From: a virus | Length of the DNA: 20,260 nucleotides | Strand: one strand, 5' to 3' | Virus record (IMG/VR): IMGVR_UViG_3300035181_000236 | Coordinates: 1-20,260 of that record | In this document: positions 7,249 through 15,400 of the stretch, piece after piece | How positions within the stretch are numbered: position 1 is the first letter of the stretch | Layout of the letters: each line of letters opens with the position of its first letter | Program-made: the position numbers and the translations under genes | Notes under the pieces: generated by a model | What the model saw: only the letters and a program-made list of their open reading frames with translations | What the model was told of the DNA's origin: nothing | Database searches by the model: none

Positions 7249-8022
7249 ATGACTTGTTCTGCACCAACAGTGGTAGTCGGCGGGGTAACATTATCTACAA
7301 GTGATTTCGAAAATGCACAAGCACTATTAGAATTGAGCGGAGACGGCGGCGATCCTACACTAGACGGATATGACGAGAATGTAGCCGGTGGAAACAATTC
7401 CACAGGAACAGCAGGAGTTCAGATTGCTAATCCAAGCACACAAACATCGTTACCAACACCGAGCCCGATTCCAGGCACAGAGTCAAATACTAGACCGCCT
7501 CCTGACAATCCGGGCTCGCCAGTTACGTGTGCAACCTGGGCTGGAAATTATGACGATCAATTAAGCCCTAATTTTAAGGTACGAGATTTTACTGTTAATG
7601 CACTGTTTCCGAATCAATTAGTAGATTATCAAACTTATACTGCGAATGCAAGATGTTGTAATTTACAGGCGCTTGCTAAAAATGTTGCAGAGCCGTTATT
7701 AGCAAAATTTGGAACATTTAAAATAAATTCAGGTATTAGAAATGCATCATCAACTCCGTCGGGCGTTAGTCAGCACATAACTGGCGAAGCAATGGATGTG
7801 CAATTTGCGGGTTGGAGTTACGCAACATATTGGGATAATGCACAGTGGGTTAAAGATAACATACCTTACGATCAGTTTATATTCGAACACAGTGACAAGA
7901 CTGGGTTAGCATGGTACCATCTTAGTTTCAGTCAATCTGCACCAAGAGCGCCGTCTAGTCCCACTAAAGTTATGACAATGTTCAGAAATCACTATGACCC
8001 AGGCTTGCAAAGACATGGTTAA
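7249..8022 (+). CDS. M15-family peptidase (Peptidase_M15_3 type), probable peptidoglycan hydrolase
   Basis: The C-terminal half (about 120-250 of 257 residues) carries the zinc-peptidase signature SxHxxGxAxD as SQHITGEAMD, with H176 and D183. It is followed by YDQFIFEHS with E213 as probable catalytic base and WYHLSF with H224 as third zinc ligand. Known relatives are D-Ala-D-Ala carboxypeptidases or endopeptidases that cleave peptidoglycan stem peptides. Residues 1-95 are Gly/Pro/Thr/Asn-rich and look like a flexible tether. There is no signal peptide or membrane segment. The gene starts three bases after the spike-lysozyme stop codon and precedes the gp25-like gene, so it is embedded in the baseplate operon. 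It may be a virion-borne tail-tip peptidase or a lysis enzyme expressed with late genes; no holin is visible in the window. Family confidence is high, biological role moderate. Confidence 0.82.
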   Translation: MTCSAPTVVVGGVTLSTSDFENAQALLELSGDGGDPTLDGYDENVAGGNNSTGTAGVQIANPSTQTSLPTPSPIPGTESNTRPPPDNPGSPVTCATWAGNYDDQLSPNFKVRDFTVNALFPNQLVDYQTYTANARCCNLQALAKNVAEPLLAKFGTFKINSGIRNASSTPSGVSQHITGEAMDVQFAGWSYATYWDNAQWVKDNIPYDQFIFEHSDKTGLAWYHLSFSQSAPRAPSSPTKVMTMFRNHYDPGLQRHG

Positions 8023-8027
8023 TAGTC

Positions 8028-8043
8028 GTGATAAACTTACCAC
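8028..8043. promoter_or_regulatory. Short dyad upstream of the gp25 late promoter
   Basis: GTGATAA (8028-8034) and TTACCAC (8037-8043) are complementary at 6 of 7 positions around AC. The sequence CGTGATAAAC (8027-8036) is identical to 971-980 before the first late promoter, and in both places it begins exactly 28 bases before GATAAATA. A conserved binding site or an accessory promoter element is inferred. Confidence 0.35.
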
Positions 8044-8054
8044 ATAATTTTGTT

Positions 8055-8062
8055 GATAAATA
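8055..8062 (+). promoter_or_regulatory. Late promoter GATAAATA upstream of gp25-like gene
   Basis: This is the same octamer as at 999-1006, in a 56-base gap between the peptidase stop and the gp25-like ATG. The predicted start near 8068 leaves only about 11 bases of leader, with a weak AAGAG ribosome site at 8068-8072. It would drive the gp25-like and gp6-like genes. Confidence 0.68.
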
Positions 8063-8078
8063 ACAGAAAGAGAATTAT

Positions 8079-8498
8079 ATGGCATCTAATCAAAAAGGTT
8101 TAGTTCAACGAAATATCATTACAAGGAAACCATACTTTGTAGGATTTAACACGGTAGGACAACCTAATCCACCATATTCATTAACTAATATTGAAATAGT
8201 TAAACGAGATATACTAAATCAATTTGCAACGCCGATTGGTTCGAGGTTAATGTTACCTAGTTTCGGATCGAATATTTTTAATTATCTATTCGACCCATTT
8301 GATGATTATACAAAAAATGCGATTATAGCAGATGCTGTAAGGGTTGTACAAGATGATCCGAGGGTGCAATTTGTATCCATTGATGTATTTCAAAATGATC
8401 AAGCACTTACAGTTGCTTTGGTACTGTTATTTGTGCCGGAATCTGTTACAGATAACCTGTTCGTAATTTTCTCATTAACCGATAAAGAGAGTTTCTAA
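8079..8498 (+). CDS. 25: Baseplate wedge protein, gp25-like (GPW/gp25 family)
   Basis: The 139-residue length fits the family (T4 gp25 is about 132). The conserved core RDILNQFATPIGSRLMLPSFGSNIFNYLFDPFDD (residues 43-76) is followed by a helix and the DDPRV motif (92-96), the counterpart of the conserved EPR motif in gp25 proteins, with Glu replaced by Asp. A closing beta hairpin (LTVALVLLFVP) follows. In contractile tails gp25 holds the wedge core bundle together with gp6 and contacts the sheath start; the next gene here is gp6-like, as in many T4-like phages. The stop overlaps the gp6-like ATG (TAATG), suggesting translational coupling. Despite older names, this family is structural and is not treated here as a lysozyme. 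Confidence 0.9.
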   Translation: MASNQKGLVQRNIITRKPYFVGFNTVGQPNPPYSLTNIEIVKRDILNQFATPIGSRLMLPSFGSNIFNYLFDPFDDYTKNAIIADAVRVVQDDPRVQFVSIDVFQNDQALTVALVLLFVPESVTDNLFVIFSLTDKESF

Positions 8499-11400
8499 TG
8501 TCAGAAAGTATTCGCCAATCAAACCTTTTCGCTGCTGAGGATTATAAAAAGGTATTTCAAGCATATCAATTTATTGATTATACAGCATATGACTTCGACA
8601 CACTGAAACAAGCGTTAATAAATTATGTTCAAACTTATTATCCTGAAGATTTCAATGATTATATCGAAAGTTCGGAATTTATTGCAATTATCGAATTACT
8701 TGCATATTTTGGCACGAGTTTAGCATTCAGAACTGATTTAAACAGTCGTGAAAACTTTATAGACACCGCCGAGCGTAGAGAAAGTATTATCCGTCTTGCG
8801 CAAATGGTTAACTATGTGCCGAGCAGGAATATTGCAGCTAGCGGATTATTTAAAATAGCATCGGTACAAACAGATCAGCCATTAACGGATGCTAACGGTG
8901 TTAATATTAACAATCATTCTATATTTTGGAATGACCCTAATAATCCCGATTGGTTTGATCAATTTGTTCAAGTATGTAATGCTGCATTTAGTCAGTTAAA
9001 TCCGTTTGGGCGCCCGACTAAGAGCGGTGCAATAGGAAGTATTCCTACCGACTTATATCAATTAAATAATATATTACGATTAAGTGTTACATATCCTGCT
9101 ATTATTACTATTAACGGACAGCAATATCCGATCGATATATGTAACCCAGATTTTGTACCAAATCAGACAATATTTGAACGTGACCCCGACCCTGCTAATG
9201 CATTTAATTTTATATATCGTAATGATAGTTTAGGTGTATCCTCGGCAAATACTGGTTTTTTCTTATATTTTAAGCAAGGTAACTTAATCAATACGGATAC
9301 TAATTTTGATTTTCCAGTACCAAACAGATTATTCCCGATAGAAATACAGGATATTAACCAGACTGACGTATATGTTCAAGAAACAGACGAAGCAGGTAAT
9401 GTAATAAACAAATGGTTAAGGGTGCCTGCATTAGCAGGTGAAAATATCATTTATAATAGTATTCAGTTTGCGCAACGAAATATATTCGATGTTTTATCGG
9501 GCGCAAATGACACGATTACTGTTAGATTTGCTGACGGTAATTTCGGCAATGTGCCGACAGGATTATTTAGATTCTGGACCCGTATTAGTGCAAATCAAGC
9601 ATTAGTTATTCGTCCAAATGATGCACAAGGATTACAGATTAATATTCCTTATATCGGAGTAGATCAGCAATCATATACATTATCTATAACTTTCAATCTA
9701 GAACAAACTATCGGTAACGCTGCACCTACTGAATCTAATGACCAGATTAGATTACGTGCGCCCGAAGTATTCTCGACACAATCGCGTATGGTTAATGGCA
9801 GTGACTATAATGTATTACCACTAATATATGGAAATCAAATTGCAAAAATAAAAGCAATTGGACGAACATACAGCGGTCAAAGTCGTTATATTGACCTGAA
9901 TGATCCAACAGGTTTCCATCGTGATTTAATTATATTTGGTCAGGATGCCGCGCTATACAGGGATAATCAAAATATTCTAAGAGAAGTAATTAAAGATTCA
10001 TCCAATTCGGGAACCATTGATCAAATTATCGTAAATACGATTCAGGAGATGCTCCGAGATAATAAAGTTAATAATTTCTTTTACGACGAATATCTTCCTC
10101 AATTCGAATCTACTATTAGAGTTAATCCTACTCTTGCTTCTCCGACCGGATATTCTATATTAGATTTAAGTAATCCTAATCAACAATCATTGTTTTGGAA
10201 AACAAGTCCATTAAAATTTAAAAATACAACAGGTTATTTTGCAAATACGACAGTACCTAATGCGCCGGCTGTAGAATTAAACAATGAATTTACTACTAAT
10301 AATGTTCCTGGCGGCACATATCAGCCATGGGCATTTATTAAGTCGGGATCAGTATTGGAATTTGCAAATCCTGCTAACCCTGTTGCAACATTAAATTCAG
10401 CAAGTGTTAACAGCGTAATTCAGTCCGGTATACCGTTAATTGTTAATCCGTTAAATCCGTATGCAAACATTGGACCGGTCGAGTTAGGTGTCGAAGAACA
10501 AGCCGATTTCCAAGCAATGACACTTTACCCTGCTTTTAGAAATGCATTAAATTCTACAGAAATTGCAGAAGTTGTTGCATCAATTAATGCCGGCATATCG
10601 TTTTGGTTGTATTATGATTTATTAACTGACGAGTGGCATACATCGACAACCGCAACACCTGGATTACAAGATCAAGTTGACCAGCCATGGAAATATGCAC
10701 CTGCAATTATTAGCGGCATCAATACAGAAATATATTCAGACTGGGCGCCATATGCTGCTAGTGGTTTACTATATATCGCTATTGCAAGCAATAATCAACT
10801 AGGTACAACTACATATGATCTGACTGCCAGAGGCCGCACTTATGTATTCGAATCCTACAGGGATGTAAGATTCTATTGGGAACCAAATCAGATTGTTATA
10901 GATAATGCAACAGGATTAGCATTACAAGATACTATCGAAATTATGCCATTTATTAATACAAATGCAAGCATAGATAATAATTTGCCAGTAATTACTAACC
11001 CGACAACTGCATTTTTAGAAACACAAATTAATTTTAATATAACTGGTGTATATATTCAGGACGATGGATATTTAGATAATGCTAAAGTAGAAGTATCCTT
11101 AGTCGACGAAAACGAGGATGGTATACCCGATGACCCTAGTGCGTTTGATAGAATTGTTGCTGCCGACGACAGAGTTGTATTTGAATTTTTTACAGATGCA
11201 TTAACCGGTTATCAAAGCACTCGCCCGTGGATTTGTAATTGGAAAACTAATTTAGAAAATATATCGACTGCATTATATGTATATTTCCCTGTTAATCCAA
11301 CGGATCCTACATTATTATACAGTCCGCCGTATATCGCAGATCAAATATTATCGGGGCTTGATATACTTAATCCGGGCAGTGTTGTCGGACTTAATTACGT

Positions 11401-12406
11401 ATATATGGATGATGCTGATTTATTATTCATTAATAATCTATCACAGATAGTGTATACCGATCCTATAACTAATCCAACTGATATTACTATTGCAGATCAA
11501 TTAAGCGCATTCTTTAATAACATTACAACTATATATCCGTGGTTATCTAATACCGGTGCGCTAGTTAATAAATCAAGTATTTTAACAACATATTTCTTAA
11601 ATAAATCATATTTATTATCAGCAATTAGTCCACCTGGTTTTGGCGTATATTATTCATTAGAATTTGCAACAACACTTAACACTGGATATGTAACAAGCAG
11701 TATAGTTGTAGAAGCAAAAGATACGAGTCATTATGATAAAAATGGTAAATCGTTTACACAAAATACTACAATTAATCCGCCTAGTCGACTGCCGTTATAC
11801 TTTAAGTGGAGCCATTTTTCACCTATTGATCAGCGAATAGATCCATCGGCGTCGAATATAATCGATATGGTTGTTATTACTGACAGTTATTATACAGATG
11901 TAACAAATTGGAAAAATAGTAATAGTAATTTATTCTCATTTCCTGCCGCACCAACAACTGAAGAATTAAGGGTTCAGTTTCAAAACTTAGATCAATATAA
12001 GATGGTTAGTGATTCTATGGTTTGGAATTCGGGAACATTTAAAATTCTATTTGGAACTCAAGCACAGACAGAATTACAAGCAACATTTAAAGTAGTAAAA
12101 TCTCCGTCAACAAATATAAGTGATAATGAGATAAAGACTATGGTTATAACAGCTATTGATCAATATTTTGATATTAGAAACTGGGATTTTGGCGAAAAGT
12201 TTTTCTACACAGAATTAGCAGCATTTATCCATCAACAACTTTCTAGACTCATAAGTTCAGTTGTTATTGTACCGAATAACGCTAACTCCCAGTTCGGAAA
12301 CCTATTTGAAATTATAGCTAGTCCGACTGAAATTTTCATATCAACTGCAACAGTTAATAATGTTTCTATAGTGTCAAATTTGACGGATCAGAATTTACGT
12401 GTATAA
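8498..12406 (+). CDS. 6: Baseplate wedge protein, gp6-like (baseplate J family), enlarged
   Basis: The N terminus resembles T4-like gp6: FDTLKQALINYVQTYYPEDFNDY, then ESSEFIAIIELLAYFGTSLAFRTDLNSRENF and RRESIIRLAQMVNYVPSRN (about residues 34-110). A baseplate-J-like core with NGSDYNVLPLIYGNQIAKIKAIGRTYSG lies at about 431-458. The conserved C-terminal part includes FDIRNWDFGEKFFYTELAAFIHQQL and PTEIFIS (about 1224-1285). gp6 dimers form the ring that joins wedges and drives the baseplate shape change. At 1302 residues it is about twice T4 gp6 (660); the extra mass is in the middle (about 500-1150). That region includes DENEDGIPDD (870-879), a pattern like calcium-binding thrombospondin-type loops. 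Start follows the gp25-like stop by overlap. No frameshift is seen. Confidence 0.85.
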   Translation: MSESIRQSNLFAAEDYKKVFQAYQFIDYTAYDFDTLKQALINYVQTYYPEDFNDYIESSEFIAIIELLAYFGTSLAFRTDLNSRENFIDTAERRESIIRLAQMVNYVPSRNIAASGLFKIASVQTDQPLTDANGVNINNHSIFWNDPNNPDWFDQFVQVCNAAFSQLNPFGRPTKSGAIGSIPTDLYQLNNILRLSVTYPAIITINGQQYPIDICNPDFVPNQTIFERDPDPANAFNFIYRNDSLGVSSANTGFFLYFKQGNLINTDTNFDFPVPNRLFPIEIQDINQTDVYVQETDEAGNVINKWLRVPALAGENIIYNSIQFAQRNIFDVLSGANDTITVRFADGNFGNVPTGLFRFWTRISANQALVIRPNDAQGLQINIPYIGVDQQSYTLSITFNLEQTIGNAAPTESNDQIRLRAPEVFSTQSRMVNGSDYNVLPLIYGNQIAKIKAIGRTYSGQSRYIDLNDPTGFHRDLIIFGQDAALYRDNQNILREVIKDSSNSGTIDQIIVNTIQEMLRDNKVNNFFYDEYLPQFESTIRVNPTLASPTGYSILDLSNPNQQSLFWKTSPLKFKNTTGYFANTTVPNAPAVELNNEFTTNNVPGGTYQPWAFIKSGSVLEFANPANPVATLNSASVNSVIQSGIPLIVNPLNPYANIGPVELGVEEQADFQAMTLYPAFRNALNSTEIAEVVASINAGISFWLYYDLLTDEWHTSTTATPGLQDQVDQPWKYAPAIISGINTEIYSDWAPYAASGLLYIAIASNNQLGTTTYDLTARGRTYVFESYRDVRFYWEPNQIVIDNATGLALQDTIEIMPFINTNASIDNNLPVITNPTTAFLETQINFNITGVYIQDDGYLDNAKVEVSLVDENEDGIPDDPSAFDRIVAADDRVVFEFFTDALTGYQSTRPWICNWKTNLENISTALYVYFPVNPTDPTLLYSPPYIADQILSGLDILNPGSVVGLNYVYMDDADLLFINNLSQIVYTDPITNPTDITIADQLSAFFNNITTIYPWLSNTGALVNKSSILTTYFLNKSYLLSAISPPGFGVYYSLEFATTLNTGYVTSSIVVEAKDTSHYDKNGKSFTQNTTINPPSRLPLYFKWSHFSPIDQRIDPSASNIIDMVVITDSYYTDVTNWKNSNSNLFSFPAAPTTEELRVQFQNLDQYKMVSDSMVWNSGTFKILFGTQAQTELQATFKVVKSPSTNISDNEIKTMVITAIDQYFDIRNWDFGEKFFYTELAAFIHQQLSRLISSVVIVPNNANSQFGNLFEIIASPTEIFISTATVNNVSIVSNLTDQNLRV

Positions 12407-12426
12407 TAGTAGTAGATAATTCTGGT

Positions 12427-12434
12427 GATAAATA
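12427..12434 (+). promoter_or_regulatory. Late promoter GATAAATA upstream of the giant structural gene
   Basis: This is the third copy of the octamer, in the 62-base gap after the gp6-like stop. T4-style geometry puts the start near 12440, inside the left arm of the adjacent inverted repeat, with a leader of about 29 bases. Confidence 0.65.
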
Positions 12435-12458
12435 GTAGGAAGTAACATTCCTACTATT
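12431..12458 (+). repeat. Perfect 11-bp inverted repeat (RNA hairpin) before the giant gene
   Basis: AATAGTAGGAA (12431-12441) and TTCCTACTATT (12448-12458) are exact reverse complements around the 6-base loop GTAACA. The repeat overlaps the end of the late promoter and finishes one base before the GGAAA ribosome site (12460-12464) of the next gene. There is no downstream T-run, so it is not a typical intrinsic terminator. RNA reading through from the gp6-like gene can form the whole hairpin. RNA started at about 12440 would lack most of the left arm. Confidence 0.7.
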
Positions 12459-12468
12459 CGGAAATTAG

Positions 12469-15400
12469 ATGACCCAATACATTAAAAAACTGCCCGCGGT
12501 ATTTCAGACAGTAACTGAATCGAAGTTTTTCGACGCAACCTTTGATCAAATTTTCTCGAAAAAAGACAGCGACTTACTATCCGGTTATTTAGGACGCAGA
12601 AATCCAGGCGACTATAATCCTGTCACTGATTTTTATCTTCCTGAACCGTCTAAAAATAGAACACGTTGGCAATTAGAGGCTACTGCATATGCAAAAGATG
12701 CAAGTAGCAATAAAACAAATATATTCTTTTACGAAGATTTATTAGAACGTATAGAATATTTTGGTGGCAATACACTTAATCAAGATAGATTATTCGAATC
12801 AGAATACTATAGTTTCGCGCCACCCATTGATTATGATATGTTTATTAACTATCAAAATTATTACTGGGTAGAGCAAGGTCTAGCAACTATTACTATAACT
12901 GGTGTATTAGGTGCCGATATTATTGGACAGCCGTCGTTTAACACTAATCAGGTAGTTGGTGCTACCCCGGCGAACTTAACTATTACAACTGGGATGACTA
13001 TTGTATTATCTAGTGACCCATTATACAGTGTTCCACATATCGTAGAAAACATTGGCGGTTGTACAGGTATACGGTTAGTTCCACAATTTCCAGATTTTAC
13101 CGAAGGTACTATATTCGAATTTTTACCATGGGATAGTTCGATTGAATTATCTACAGGAAGAGTTATAGATAATATACACTGGGATGCAAATACATGGGAT
13201 ACTCAGTCACAACCATCTGCAGGCGATTATATAACGATTGAACGAGGCTCACTAGATAGGAATGCATGGTCTAGGACTAATAAATGGTTTCATATTCAGG
13301 CTATCAATGATACTATCGCAGCAACAGGGACAAGTTTTCCACAAAATTCTACACGGGCATTACGTCCTATTATCCAATTTATAGCTGACTTAAACTTATG
13401 GAAATCTGGAACACAGTTTAGATCAGAAATAGACTATGGATTTAGAAATGATCAATTCGGATTACCGTTGCATGTGTTGACGTTCCAAGGTCAACAAATA
13501 ACAACTGTCAATGCTGCACTTAGCACAAATTTTATCGGCGGAGAACTAGTATGTTTCTTTAACGATACTACTTCGTTTGACTTGTGGGATCTAAGTGCGT
13601 GGGGTTCGCCTCCAGACATGTGGGATGCAGGTTTTGCATTGTTTAATGAATATATTTTTCAGGTAGAAATATTACCGAGCGGTATAACTAATTTCATACC
13701 ATATACTGCATGGACTACTCCGGTGCTAGAGGGTGACATTGTATTTGTAATAGAAGACGGACCATACGATGCCGCCCAACGTGGTCAAACATGGTATTAT
13801 AGCGACGGTATCTGGCAAGAAGCTTTTAATGACAAGCTGTCGACCAATCAAGCACCTTTATTTCAATTATATGATCACAATGGTGTTAAATTAGATGATG
13901 CTGTGACGTATCCGAAGAACACGTTTAGTGGTAACAAGATATTTTCTTATAAACTTGATACAACGCCGGGTGCATCGATAGATCCTGTATTAAAATTTGC
14001 AATTGTATATACTGCATTAGGTCAGTCATCCGACATTGTTTTTCAAAATAATCTCATTACTGATAGATATGTATATAGCACGTTATCGTTACCAATCACA
14101 GGTTATTATTACTATAAAACTGTGAATGATCCAGTTATATATAACAACTGGAATCTATACCAACCTTGTCAATGTGACATTGTGCCACCCCCACCAGTAA
14201 ATTGTTTAGAAACAAGTAAGCAGCGTGTTATTGACCAATATGTTGTAGGTTACGGTACAGAATTTCAATTTAAATTAAGTGTTACTCCATACGGGTATCC
14301 GTCTTCCCCGGATTTAATTGTAATTGTAAATGACGCCGAAGTTAAAAATTCTACCGAGCAAATAGACGGATATACATTTGCTACAATTAACAATGAATTA
14401 TATATAGATCTTAACGTATATATTGCTTCACTATTGTCCACAAATCCTGCACAACCGCCTGTTGTAGAAATACAAACATATACACACGGATTATTAGATC
14501 CGTTAGCAACAGGGTATTTCCAGATTCCGCAACAGTTGGAAGCTAATCCGACACAATTAGAAATCACAGAAATCAGCGGTAGTAACTTAATTGAACAATT
14601 TTCATCTATCATTGCAAATCAAATTGGCGAGATAGGAATTTCATTTGGCGGAAATAATAATTACCGTGATACTAGAAAAAATAGATCACTAGGAATGTAT
14701 ATTTTACAAAACGTCGCACCAGCATTAAAGTCGATGTTAGTATCCTCGTCCGACGATTTAGATTTTATTGCTGCTGAACGATTTAGTCAAGACGAGTATA
14801 CCAAATTTAAGAATAAATATTTACGCACAGCATTACAACTTATAAATCAAGGTTTTAATCCAGTACAATATCACAATAATACTATTATTGTTAGTGCATG
14901 GGTTGAAGAAATATTAAAAGTAGTTAATGTATCTAATGAATTTTCGAATGCATTTGCATATTCATATATGATTGCAAACGGAAGCTCATTTGCTAATGAA
15001 ACTGCAATTGTTCCGCTTACCGGTGATTTAGTATTAACAAATTATGTTGATTTATCGGATCCACGTAATGCATTGTATATATACGATACTACTGGCGGTC
15101 AAGAAGAACTATTGGTAATTGGGACAGATTATGAATTTATTTCCCAAAATCTATTAATAGAAATTAAGTTTAATTCTGCTAGAATCGGTAATCCAATATT
15201 TGTTGCTTTTTATAAAAATCCTATACCTGCATATATTCCATCTACTCCGTCGAAAGTCGGCGCTTATGCTACTTACTTGCCACGATTAGAATGGGACACA
15301 TCTTATACTATTCCTACTTGGGTCATTATTGGTCATGACGGTTCTAAAACAATCGCATATGGCGATTACAGAGATCAGTTATTATTGGAACTTGAAAAAA

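Noticed and set aside
7249-8022. A bacterial exported carboxypeptidase acquired from the host
   Set aside because: It lacks a signal peptide, shares the AT-rich style of its neighbours and is packed three bases from the spike gene, so it reads as a phage gene.
12431-12458. Intrinsic transcription terminator after the gp6-like gene
   Set aside because: The stem is perfect but AT-rich, and TCGG rather than a T-run follows, so a terminator is unlikely; kept as a repeat/hairpin.
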